From an uncultured Coprococcus sp. (GTDB taxonomy: Bacteria > Bacillota > Clostridia > Lachnospirales > Lachnospiraceae): DNA of 64,000 bases. The stretch spans positions 145,245 to 209,244 of the forward strand of contig CAKQTZ010000006.1 in assembly GCA_934277375.1 (NCBI GenBank), given 5' to 3'. The position numbers and the translations under genes are program-made. The notes below the pieces were generated by a model that was not told the origin of the DNA, did no database searches, and saw nothing but the letters and a program-made list of their open reading frames with translations. This document shows positions 1-7,708 of this stretch, piece after piece. Position 1 is the first letter of the stretch. Every line of letters starts with the position of its first letter.

Positions 1-91
1 GATTCCAGTTAAGTGCTGTGTCGTTCATGCGAAGCCAGTACCATGTCTTTGCCGGGAGCTTGTTGATCTTCATCTCGTTATTGTTCTCCAT
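1..91 (-). CDS. sufD: SufD, Fe-S cluster assembly scaffold (N-terminal part only, cut by window edge)
   Basis: An ATG at 89-91 follows a strong AAGGAGG site inside the 14-base gap after sufB. It opens a reading frame that runs off the left edge of the window. The 30 visible residues include TWYWLRMNDTALNW, which matches the usual amino-terminal segment of SufD-type proteins in Clostridia (Thr-Trp then a Leu-Arg-x-Asn stretch). SufD pairs with SufB in the SufBCD scaffold complex that builds Fe-S clusters in the cytoplasm. Its position directly after sufC and sufB supports the call; the remainder of the protein cannot be judged. Confidence 0.85.
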   Translation of the reverse strand, partial: MENNNEMKINKLPAKTWYWLRMNDTALNWN

Positions 92-105
92 GTCACCGCA
101 CCTCC

Positions 106-1512
106 TTAACCTATGCTGCCCTTCATCTCAAGACGGATGAGGTTGTTCATCTCAAGAGCATACTCAAGCGGCAGCTCCTTCGATACGTTGTCTGCAAATC
201 CACTGACTATACATGCTCTCGCGTCTTCTTCACTCATTCCTCTGGACATCAGGTAGAACACAGCCTCGTCACTGATGCTTCCTATCTGTGCCTCATGTCC
301 CACATTTACCTTCTTGGTTCTGATATCCATGGCCGGTATGGTGTCCGAACGTGATATCGAATCAAGCATAAGTGACTGGCAGGAAACTGCTGCCTTGGAG
401 TTCTCAGCCTCCTTTGTCACTACAACGGATGAACGGAATGTACTTACACCGCCATCCTTGGAGATAGACTTTGTGTTGATATATGAGCTTGTGTCAGGTG
501 CCGCATGAACTACCTTCGCTCCTGTGTCAAGGTTCTGTCCCTTACCGGCAAATGTAACTCCGGTGAACTCCATCCTGGCGCCCTTGCCCTTGAGCACGCT
601 CATCGGGTAAAGGTATGACACATGTGATCCAAATGAACCCGATACCCACTCGATGGTTCCACCCTCTTCAACTCGGGCTCTCTTGGTGTTCAGGTTGTAC
701 ATGTTCTTGGACCAGTTCTCTATGGTTGAATATCTGAGCTTTGCGTTCTTGCCGACAAACAACTCCACACAACCCGCATGAAGGTTTGCAACATTGTACT
801 TCGGCGCTGAACAGCCCTCTATAAAGTGGAGGTCCGCTCCCTCATCAACGATGATAAGTGTGTGCTCAAACTGGCCTGCGCCCGCTGCGTTAAGTCTGAA
901 GTATGACTGAAGCGGGATCTCAACCTTTACTCCAGGTGGAACATATACAAATGAACCGCCTGACCACACTGCTCCGTGAAGTGCTGCAAATTTGTGATCA
1001 TGAGGGGTGACGAGCTTCATGAAATGCTTCTGCACCATATCTGCATACTCGCCAGTGAGTGCACTCTCCATATCAGTGTACACAACTCCCATATCCGCAA
1101 CCTCCTGACGGACATTGTGATATACGAGCTCTGAATCGTACTGCGCGCCAACTCCCGCAAGAGATTTTCTCTCAGCCTGAGGGATTCCAAGTCTCTCAAA
1201 TGTATCCTTGATATCCTCAGGAACTTCATCCCAGCTGCCCTTCATCTTGGTATTTGGTCTTACGTAAGTAACTATGTTGTCAATATCCAGCCCCTCGATG
1301 GACGGACCCCAGTCAGGCACCTGCATATTGTTGTATATCTGTAAAGACTCAAGTCTGAAATTCTGCATCCATGCCGGATCATGCTTCTCCTTTGAAAGCT
1401 GCTCAACTATCTCAGGTGTAAGACCAGCTTTAAGCTTGTAGGCATCCTTGTCGTCATACTTGAAGTCATATATATTTCTGTCTATGTCCTCTACATATGT
1501 CTTTTCCTTCAT
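106..1512 (-). CDS. sufB: SufB, Fe-S cluster assembly scaffold protein
   Basis: The 468-residue product has the normal SufB length. It carries the typical beta-helical core (EFTGVTFAGKGQNLDTGAKV near residue 315) and the conserved carboxyl end (ARACIVSGFADNVSKELP). SufB receives sulfur and, with SufC and SufD, assembles and passes on Fe-S clusters in the cytosol. Only three bases separate its start from the sufC stop, and an AAAGGA site precedes the ATG, so the genes are cotranscribed and probably translationally coupled. The order Rrf2 regulator, sufC, sufB, sufD is usual for Clostridia. Identification is firm. Confidence 0.97.
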   Translation of the reverse strand: MKEKTYVEDIDRNIYDFKYDDKDAYKLKAGLTPEIVEQLSKEKHDPAWMQNFRLESLQIYNNMQVPDWGPSIEGLDIDNIVTYVRPNTKMKGSWDEVPEDIKDTFERLGIPQAERKSLAGVGAQYDSELVYHNVRQEVADMGVVYTDMESALTGEYADMVQKHFMKLVTPHDHKFAALHGAVWSGGSFVYVPPGVKVEIPLQSYFRLNAAGAGQFEHTLIIVDEGADLHFIEGCSAPKYNVANLHAGCVELFVGKNAKLRYSTIENWSKNMYNLNTKRARVEEGGTIEWVSGSFGSHVSYLYPMSVLKGKGARMEFTGVTFAGKGQNLDTGAKVVHAAPDTSSYINTKSISKDGGVSTFRSSVVVTKEAENSKAAVSCQSLMLDSISRSDTIPAMDIRTKKVNVGHEAQIGSISDEAVFYLMSRGMSEEDARACIVSGFADNVSKELPLEYALEMNNLIRLEMKGSIG

Positions 1513-1515
1513 CTT

Positions 1516-2265
1516 CTATATCCTTTCATACTCTGCAAATCCTGACTCGTTGATCTTGTCCACAAGTGATGCGTCTCCGGTCTCTATGATCTTGCCCTCA
1601 ACCATGACATGTGTGTAGTCAACGGTGAGCGACTCAAGGATCTTGGTGCTGTGTGTGATGATAAGCAGACTTCCCTTGCAGTTCTTCTGGTATTCCTCGA
1701 TACCTGCTGATACTGTACGGACTGCATCAACGTCAAGTCCTGAATCTGTCTCGTCAAGGATTGCCAGTGATGGCTTGAGCATCAGAAGCTGAAGTATCTC
1801 TGCCTTCTTCTTCTCACCACCTGAAAATCCCACATTCAGGTCTCTCTCCGCATATGATGGATCCATCTGCAGGATCTCCATGGTTCTCTCAAGCTCCTTC
1901 TTGAAATCCCAGAGACGGATTCTCTTGCCGGTCTTCTGCTCAAGGGCATTTCTTATAAATGAGCTGAGTGTCACACCAGGCACCTCAAGAGGATTCTGGA
2001 ATGAGAGGAATATTCCTGCCTTTGCGCGCTCATTGACAGCCTCTTCTGTGATGTTTTTACCATCAAACCATATCTCGCCCTCTCTGACTGTATATCTAGG
2101 ATTGCCCATAAGTGCATATCCAAGGGTTGACTTTCCTGTTCCGTTAGGGCCCATAAGTACATGGGTCTCACCCTTGCCGATCTCCAGGTTCACACCGTGA
2201 AGAATCTGTTTATCCTCAACATCAACATGTAAATTCTTTACTTCCAATAACTTTTTATCTGACAT
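1516..2265 (-). CDS. sufC: SufC, Fe-S assembly ABC-type ATPase
   Basis: This 249-residue protein is the ATPase of the SufBCD complex, which drives conformational change of the scaffold during Fe-S cluster assembly. Walker A (GPNGTGKST) lies near residue 40. The signature is FSGGEKKKAEILQL, the SufC-type form of the ABC motif, followed by Walker B LAILDETDSGLDVDA. It has no membrane segment, as expected for SufC. A strong AAAAGGAGG site stands before the ATG. The gene follows the Rrf2 regulator by about 110 bases and is tightly linked to sufB. Confidence 0.97.
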   Translation of the reverse strand: MSDKKLLEVKNLHVDVEDKQILHGVNLEIGKGETHVLMGPNGTGKSTLGYALMGNPRYTVREGEIWFDGKNITEEAVNERAKAGIFLSFQNPLEVPGVTLSSFIRNALEQKTGKRIRLWDFKKELERTMEILQMDPSYAERDLNVGFSGGEKKKAEILQLLMLKPSLAILDETDSGLDVDAVRTVSAGIEEYQKNCKGSLLIITHSTKILESLTVDYTHVMVEGKIIETGDASLVDKINESGFAEYERI

Positions 2266-2374
2266 CAGTCTGCCTCCTTTTATACCAAGCCCGGCAATTG
2301 CTTTATCACTTCTATATCCGGCGATTCAATTGTCCCGCTTTAATTATCTTTTTGCTTATATCAAATTTCTCTGC

Positions 2375-2785
2375 TCATTCCACATTTCTGGCTATATCCG
2401 CCAGTGTCTTACCCTGGAAATAATCCTGTATCAGCTCAGCCAGTCCCCGCCATATCGGCAGAGTGTAACACTGCTCGGATCTGTCACACGTCATCGTGCT
2501 GTTCTTCATACATGCCACAGGGGCAAGCCCACCTTCCGTGAGTTCAAGTATCTCCCACAGCGTATATTCCTCAGGAGCCTTTTTGAGTCTGTAGCCTCCG
2601 CCATGTCCGCTGGCTGCCTCTATCAGATTTGCCTTGGACAGCATGCGCATTATGCTCTCCAGATACTTCTGGGACAGTTCCTCTTTCTGAACTATCTCTT
2701 TTAACGGAATAAATCTGCCGTCATGATTTATGGCAAGGTCTGCCATAACTCTCAGGGCATATTCTCCCTTTGAAGAAATCACCAT
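2375..2785 (-). CDS. Rrf2/IscR-type transcriptional regulator of the suf cluster
   Basis: The 136-residue protein has the Rrf2 winged helix-turn-helix at the amino end (EYALRVMADLAI, then SQKYLESIMRMLSKANLI and GHGGGYRLKKAP). Three cysteines at positions 92, 100 and 106 have the spacing of Fe-S ligands in IscR-like members. It is the first gene before sufCBD, so it most likely senses Fe-S status and controls suf expression. An AAGGAGG site precedes the ATG. A promoter and an overlapping dyad lie upstream at 2909-2945, which suggests autoregulation. The exact ligand set is inferred from family knowledge. Confidence 0.9.
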   Translation of the reverse strand: MVISSKGEYALRVMADLAINHDGRFIPLKEIVQKEELSQKYLESIMRMLSKANLIEAASGHGGGYRLKKAPEEYTLWEILELTEGGLAPVACMKNSTMTCDRSEQCYTLPIWRGLAELIQDYFQGKTLADIARNVE

Positions 2786-2908
2786 ATCTGTATGTCCTCC
2801 TTACATATGAGTGTGACCACATTCCTGCCGCAAGTACACGGTCATTCCAGTCATCACCCTCATCCGCCATTTTTTGGCGTAATAAGTCAATATCTGACTC
2901 GCAAAAAT

Positions 2909-2937
2909 AGGATATTCCCATTTACCTACTATGTCAA
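2909..2937 (-). promoter_or_regulatory. Promoter of the rrf2-suf operon
   Basis: On the minus strand a perfect -35 TTGACA (2932-2937) is separated by 17 bases from a -10 TATCCT (2909-2914). Transcription would begin near 2902, leaving a leader of about 115 bases before the Rrf2 gene. Confidence 0.75.
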
Positions 2938-2945
2938 TAGGTTAA
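2921..2945. promoter_or_regulatory. Imperfect palindrome over the suf -35 box, candidate Rrf2 operator
   Basis: The 25-base site has arms TTnACCTAnT and AnTAGGTnAA around five unpaired central bases. It covers the -35 hexamer of the rrf2-suf promoter. Size, symmetry and placement fit an IscR/Rrf2-type operator that blocks RNA polymerase; binding by the adjacent regulator is inference. Confidence 0.6.
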
Positions 2946-2948
2946 TAC

Positions 2949-2986
2949 ACAAAAAATAATAGAAGGTGTGGCAGCCTTCCATTATT
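2949..2986 (-). terminator. Rho-independent terminator after the degV gene
   Basis: Arms 2955-2966 and 2975-2986 pair over 11 of 12 positions around an 8-base loop. On the minus strand the hairpin is followed by a run of T at 2949-2955. It ends the DegV transcript just before the suf promoter. Confidence 0.8.
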
Positions 2987-3028
2987 TTGTCTATTTCAAG
3001 CATTTTTATGATATGTCTGTACATCAGT

Positions 3029-3985
3029 CTACTCATGATATGTTATTATCATACCGCCTTTTCCCATATAATAGCTGCACAGACCGCTTGCGGGTACGAC
3101 GCTCACATCCGTGTCAAGCCATTCAGCCTTGATGAGATGACCCAGCTTCTCTGCTCCATCCTCATTCATGCAGTGGCTTATGACCAGTTCTCCCCCTGTA
3201 AATCCCATCTCCCGGAGAGTGTCTATCAGCTTGCCATATATCTTCTTCATACCTCTGAATTTGTGTCTGAGTTCAATTCGTCCACCAGGTGATGCCACAC
3301 CTATTGCGGATATATTGAATCTATGAGCCGCATACCCCACAAGCTTATTTAGTCTGCCCGCCTTTATCAGGTTGTCCAGACTCCCCAAGGCAAACATTAC
3401 CTGCGTCTCCCTCACTGCTTTGTCGGCAGCACTTACTATGGCGTCAAATGAATCACCATCACGAATACCTTCATATATTATATTTGTCAGCTGTTCCGGG
3501 AGTCCCCCGGCACCACATGTGTTTATCACCGCAATATTCCTGTCCGGTTCTTTCTCAAGTGCCATGTGTCTTGCAGCTATGGCACTGTTGTAACTCCCCG
3601 ACAATGCAGCAGACAACGTAAATGCAATAACATTTTCCGCATCTCCCCACGCCTCAAGCCATGCATGCGGCGAAGGGCAGCTCGTCCTGCCGCCTGACTG
3701 ACTGTTCTCAATATGTTCGAGCATCCTCCCTATATCTATACCCGGTTCATCTATATAATCTGTGTTATCAACAGATATTGTAAACGGAACCTCAGCATAA
3801 TCTATGTCTATTCCATCCAGTCCATCTGGCACGAACAGACTGCAGCCAGAATCCGAAACAATTTTCCACCTATGATCATTTTTTCTTTGCTTCCTGCCAT
3901 CTTCCTCACCCACACTTTGAGACTTCGAACTAATTTCCAGTTTTATATTCTGCTCTTCTTTCTGATTATGCGCGTTTCTTTTCAT
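3029..3985 (-). CDS. DegV family fatty-acid-binding protein
   Basis: The product shows the DegV signatures: IVSDSGCSL in the first strand of the domain, FTLSAALSGSYNSA around the fatty-acid head-group site, and a carboxyl part with GSLDNLIKAGRL. DegV/FakB-type proteins bind fatty acids and in Gram-positives present them to the FakA kinase; several paralogues per genome are usual and the partner is not in this window. The ATG at 3983-3985 is chosen because GGAGGTG lies 9 bases upstream; an ATG 33 bases earlier has no site. The charged stretch of about 45 residues before the domain (rich in Lys, Gln and Glu) is longer than usual. The gene stands alone with its own terminator. Confidence 0.88.
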   Translation of the reverse strand: MKRNAHNQKEEQNIKLEISSKSQSVGEEDGRKQRKNDHRWKIVSDSGCSLFVPDGLDGIDIDYAEVPFTISVDNTDYIDEPGIDIGRMLEHIENSQSGGRTSCPSPHAWLEAWGDAENVIAFTLSAALSGSYNSAIAARHMALEKEPDRNIAVINTCGAGGLPEQLTNIIYEGIRDGDSFDAIVSAADKAVRETQVMFALGSLDNLIKAGRLNKLVGYAAHRFNISAIGVASPGGRIELRHKFRGMKKIYGKLIDTLREMGFTGGELVISHCMNEDGAEKLGHLIKAEWLDTDVSVVPASGLCSYYMGKGGMIITYHE

Positions 3986-4087
3986 CTCAACAACACCTCC
4001 ATGCACAATATGCATCACACAAGTATTATTAGATGTTTTTTCTGTATTTATACATTTTAGACATTTTCCTGAGAGCGTAGATTTTAC

Positions 4088-4135
4088 AAAAAGGTATGAT
4101 CAAGCTGCACTCAACGCAACCTGATCATACCTTTT
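4088..4135 (-). terminator. Terminator downstream of the GGDEF gene
   Basis: Perfect arms AAAAGGTATGATCA (4089-4102) and TGATCATACCTTTT (4122-4135) enclose a 19-base loop. On the minus strand the stem ends in CCTTTTTG, so it terminates the gene ending at 4153; T-rich flanks on both sides could also make it bidirectional. Confidence 0.8.
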
Positions 4136-4152
4136 ATTTATTATATAAATTA

Positions 4153-6126
4153 TCAATTCTTAACTTTAACAACATCCTTCTTCCTGTACTTCTTCACCTC
4201 GTACAGTTTCTCATCAGCCATGGTCATGGCATTCTGAAGACCTTTCTTGTCGTATTCCAGAATCTGGCAGCTTCCAAGCGATACACTCACTTTATAAGGT
4301 TTGTCACAGTGCTCATTAAACTCCTCAAATGAACTGTATACTTCCTCAGCAAATGCATCTGCAGCGTCAGAATCCTTAAGATCGAGTACAAGACAACAAT
4401 ACTCGTCTCCGCCTATTCTGCCGACAATTCCTTCATCCCCCACAGATTCTATCAGGATATCCCCTATGGTCTTCAATGAAAAATCCCCCTCATCATGGCC
4501 ATATCTGTCATTGATGATCTTGAGACTGTTCATATCAGCGTAGAATACCGTAGCAGTTCTTCCCTTCTCCTCACATTCCTTAAGCAGCTGTAATGATCTG
4601 TCAAAGAAACCTCGTCTGTTCATGATCCCTGTCAGTGGATCCTGTTTTGACAGATTGTCAAGCATAAGATTGTTCTTCTGCAGGATCGCCATACTCTCCT
4701 CAAGACGTTTCATGATCTCCTCGTTCGTCTTGAGCAGATTGATCATCTTGACAGCAGCTGAGACCTGGTTTCCAAGGAATTCCCCATTTATCAGGACTCC
4801 TTCCGTGAGATCACATAGAAGAACTCCATAGAGTATTTCGTTGGAATACAGCGGCAAAAGTACATATGTTCCAGATCCTTCCACACCGAGGCTATCAAAA
4901 TCATAGAGATTCGATGATGACACCTTCTGGTTCACAGTGATCACACTGCTGACCTTCTCCCTCAGGTCCTTAGTCTTCAGATACAGCTGATCCGGAAGTT
5001 CAAACGGTTCGCCGATCAGGTGTATTATCGGCTCCTTATATAGGAATATGAATGCATTCTCTATATCCAGCCAGTCCATGGTGCCAAGAATCTCTCCATA
5101 ACTCCTGTCGTTGCCTCTGTCAAAACTCAGAACCTTCTGGATAAATGTCTTCATCTTGAACTGAGTCTTATTTCTCTCCTCCCACTGTTCTGAAAGCATA
5201 TGGTTCATTGAAAGGTAGCCCTCAATAACATTTTTACTACGGTTTCTTGATCCGCCTTTTTTACAGAATGAATCTCTTCTGATAAACTCAGTCGGAAGTA
5301 TCTTACTCTCAACCTGTCTGCCATCAATGAGCCCGGTCATAAGATTTACAGCCTCTGAGCCAAGTTTTTCCGCGTCTGCGCGCACAGTCGAAAGCGTCGG
5401 ATATATCTGCGTAGCCCACTCAATATCATCGTAACCCATGACTGATATATCTCTTCCCGGCAGAATATCCCTCGCCTTAAGTTCTTCATAAAAACCAGAT
5501 GCACAGGAATCATTCACACAGAACACTCCCTGCATATCTGGATTTCTGTCCAGAATATCTCTGAAAACCTCTTTTGATTCCGATGTAAGATTGCCCTCCA
5601 CATAAAGCCCCGGATCAAACTCTATTCCATGAGCCTCAAGCACCTCAGTGTAGGTTCTCCTTCTCTCATTTGCATCATAATTGGAGTCCGGACCGCCTAT
5701 CATGCCTATTCTTGTATAACCAAGTTCCTCAATCATATAATTGAGTCCCTCTCTTATGCCTGCTCCATTGTCATATCTGACACAAATCTGATCCGGCTCA
5801 TCTGCAGCCACTATCACACACGGCATCTGCAGATATCTTTTCATGAATTCTCTGATACGCTCCTTGGTTGCAAAACAACCTATGCAGCTTGATGCAACTA
5901 TAACACCGTCCAGATTTTCCTTTGTAGCATAGGAGAACAATGTCTGATACTGATATTCATAATATATATCTGACGTTTCTGAGTATTCCCGGTCAAGAAA
6001 CTTACCCGGAATGACAACGATATTGACATCAAGTGTCTTTGCCCTCTCTATAACCCCATGACAGAGCAGCCTCGTAAAATCATCCGTGATTCCGCCCACC
6101 AGAACGCCTATCGTCTTTCTCTTCAT
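4153..6126 (-). CDS. Diguanylate cyclase with LacI-type sugar-binding sensor domain
   Basis: The 657-residue soluble protein begins directly with a periplasmic-binding fold of the LacI/GalR type (TIGVLVGGITDDFTR at residue 5, VMGYDDIEWATQIYPTLSTV near 230) but has no helix-turn-helix and no signal or membrane segment. A GAF-like region (about 300-440), a short coiled coil and a GGDEF domain (about 490-655) follow. The active-site motif is GGDEY near residue 572, and the residues expected for an RxxD inhibitory site are absent. It probably makes c-di-GMP in response to a cytoplasmic sugar. The start at 6126 follows AAGGGG; an ATG 18 bases upstream lacks such a site. It lies 38 bases after manA and is probably cotranscribed with it, which points to mannose or a manno-oligosaccharide as ligand; that is inference. 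Confidence 0.88.
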   Translation of the reverse strand: MKRKTIGVLVGGITDDFTRLLCHGVIERAKTLDVNIVVIPGKFLDREYSETSDIYYEYQYQTLFSYATKENLDGVIVASSCIGCFATKERIREFMKRYLQMPCVIVAADEPDQICVRYDNGAGIREGLNYMIEELGYTRIGMIGGPDSNYDANERRRTYTEVLEAHGIEFDPGLYVEGNLTSESKEVFRDILDRNPDMQGVFCVNDSCASGFYEELKARDILPGRDISVMGYDDIEWATQIYPTLSTVRADAEKLGSEAVNLMTGLIDGRQVESKILPTEFIRRDSFCKKGGSRNRSKNVIEGYLSMNHMLSEQWEERNKTQFKMKTFIQKVLSFDRGNDRSYGEILGTMDWLDIENAFIFLYKEPIIHLIGEPFELPDQLYLKTKDLREKVSSVITVNQKVSSSNLYDFDSLGVEGSGTYVLLPLYSNEILYGVLLCDLTEGVLINGEFLGNQVSAAVKMINLLKTNEEIMKRLEESMAILQKNNLMLDNLSKQDPLTGIMNRRGFFDRSLQLLKECEEKGRTATVFYADMNSLKIINDRYGHDEGDFSLKTIGDILIESVGDEGIVGRIGGDEYCCLVLDLKDSDAADAFAEEVYSSFEEFNEHCDKPYKVSVSLGSCQILEYDKKGLQNAMTMADEKLYEVKKYRKKDVVKVKN

Positions 6127-6164
6127 AACAACACCCCTTGACATTCTATTCTAAAGGCAGGATC

Positions 6165-7112
6165 TTACTTGCTGACTGTGGATGCTACAATCTCCATATC
6201 GCCCTCAAATACAGGCCTGCTGTATCCATTTGGCAGGATAAAGTGATCGCCCTTCTTTATAGCGTTTCCATCCACTGTTCCACTTCCCTCAACCACAGAC
6301 ATGATAAGGAACGGCTTGTCGCCCACATTCAGCTCTGCCTTTCCCTCAACATCCAGCTTGTATACTGTGTAATACTTGCAGCTTATAAGCTCACAGAGTT
6401 CATTTGCCTTGTCTGCCTTGACACTTATAACACTGTCCTCAACCGGCTTGGCTGGAACTGTTATAACATCTATGCTCTGCTTTACGTGCAGATCTCTAGG
6501 CTTGCCATTGCTCAGTCTATCATAATCGTACACTCTGTATGTGATATCACTGTTCTGCTGTGTCTCAAGAAGTGTGATTCCTCCTTTGATAGCGTGCACT
6601 GTGCCAGGATCTATCTGAATGAAATCCCCCTTCTTAACCGGGATCTCTCTGATAAATTCCTTCCACTTCTTTCCCTCAATCATATCACATAATTCTTCTT
6701 TTGTCTTTGCATTATGGCCAATTACAAGTGTTGAATCTTCCTTACAGTCAAGAATATACCAGCACTCCATCTTGCCAAATGAGCCATTCTCATGCTCTGC
6801 TGCATATGCATCGTCCGGATGCACCTGGATGCTCAGATCATCCTTCGCATCAATTATCTTTATAAGCAGCGGGAATCTGACACCGTCTATACCACCAAAC
6901 AACTCCCTGTGGCTGTCCCATAAGTCGGCGAGTGTCTGACCTGCAAACTCGCCATTTTTCACTGTGCAATTGCCATTCTCATGTGCAGCAACTCCCCAGC
7001 ACTCACCTATGTCGTCTCCTTCCACATCATATCCGTATTCTTCCCTGAGCTTTGTACCACCCCAGATATTGTGTGTAAACACCGGATTCAGAAAAAGTAT
7101 TTCCTTGTTCAT
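6165..7112 (-). CDS. manA: Mannose-6-phosphate isomerase (class I, short form)
   Basis: The 315-residue cupin enzyme interconverts mannose-6-phosphate and fructose-6-phosphate, the last step that feeds mannose into glycolysis. The zinc ligands are visible in QVHPDD, the Glu of MECWYIL and the His of GTVHAI; QNSDITYRVYDYDR is also typical. Length matches the short Firmicute form. The ATG at 7110-7112 lies 9 bases after AGGAGG and is preferred over the one two codons upstream. The gene stands left of the mannan operon and right of the sugar-sensing GGDEF gene, consistent with a role in mannan catabolism. Confidence 0.95.
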   Translation of the reverse strand: MNKEILFLNPVFTHNIWGGTKLREEYGYDVEGDDIGECWGVAAHENGNCTVKNGEFAGQTLADLWDSHRELFGGIDGVRFPLLIKIIDAKDDLSIQVHPDDAYAAEHENGSFGKMECWYILDCKEDSTLVIGHNAKTKEELCDMIEGKKWKEFIREIPVKKGDFIQIDPGTVHAIKGGITLLETQQNSDITYRVYDYDRLSNGKPRDLHVKQSIDVITVPAKPVEDSVISVKADKANELCELISCKYYTVYKLDVEGKAELNVGDKPFLIMSVVEGSGTVDGNAIKKGDHFILPNGYSRPVFEGDMEIVASTVSK

Positions 7113-7163
7113 TGTCATTATCCTCCTTTTGACGTACGGCAATCGGAAAATCTACGTTATGAG

Positions 7164-7308
7164 ATATTGTGTATGATACTGAATTGCCAACGCGGGTCGC
7201 TTCCGCTTATTTCGCCCTGCAGCGGATACTAAGATGCCGCTAACGCGCCATCTAAGTACCGACGGGCTCAAACTCCCGCTTTTGGCAAATTCAGCCCATA
7301 CACAATAT
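7164..7308. repeat. Large two-stem palindromic element upstream of manA
   Basis: A perfect 12-base outer stem (ATATTGTGTATG at 7164-7175 with CATACACAATAT at 7297-7308) encloses a second stem (GAATTGCCAACGCGGG 7181-7196 with CCCGCTTTTGGCAAATTC 7275-7292). Inside is a further long hairpin whose arms carry CTAAGATGCC and CATCTAAGTA. It looks like a non-autonomous repeat (MITE/REP class) or a structured leader; no coding function is seen. Confidence 0.65.
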
Positions 7309-7512
7309 ATATACTCTTGTTTGTCCCTAATTGCCTGTTCTATATAAGACGGTGAAGCAATCATATTTTTACATTAACCATGACTTCTTCACTCGTCATT
7401 TCCATGATAACATCTATATTATTTATAAGTTATATGCCACTGTTATTTTATTGCATCTGTTGCCTTTTTTCTACACATTACAGTCTTTTTTCTGCCTTTT
7501 TAGTTTTCATAT

Positions 7513-7587
7513 GATTGCCAAACTTCTCAGAACCAAATTCAGCCTGGCTTACTGCCAGGCTGTCATAGTCTAAAAGGTTTGGCAATC
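7513..7587. repeat. Second TTGCCAA-ended palindromic element
   Basis: Perfect outer arms GATTGCCAAAC (7513-7523) and GTTTGGCAATC (7577-7587) enclose an inner hairpin CCTGGC/GCCAGG at 7543-7559. The outer arm shares TTGCCAA with the element at 7181-7292, so the two may be related. The rest of the gap to the GH130 operon is AT-rich without recognisable genes. Confidence 0.55.
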
Positions 7588-7616
7588 ACCTGCCAATACT
7601 TTTGTTTAAGAGGGGG

Positions 7617-7647
7617 CTCCCGAAGGCGGCGGGCACCGCCTTCGGGA
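7617..7647 (-). terminator. GC-rich hairpin after the mannan operon
   Basis: A perfect 12-base stem TCCCGAAGGCGG (7617-7628) with CCGCCTTCGGGA (7636-7647) and a 7-base loop lies 61 bases past the last GH130 stop. The T-run is poor, so it may act as a 3'-end stabiliser rather than a classic terminator. Confidence 0.5.
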
Positions 7648-7708
7648 ATGAGAAAAAATTAATACAATTGCCGCATATGAGTAGGGGCTCATAGCGATCT
7701 ATAACTAA

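Noticed and set aside
2721..2921. 66-codon minus-strand frame ahead of the Rrf2 gene
   Set aside because: It overlaps the Rrf2 gene and the promoter leader, and its sequence is not protein-like.
6138..6692. Plus-strand frame of 184 codons opposite manA
   Set aside because: It lies wholly antisense to clear ManA sequence and shows no family features or ribosome site.
7164..7308. Riboswitch before manA
   Set aside because: The folded region does not match a riboswitch class that I can recognise, and nested perfect outer stems fit a repeat element better.
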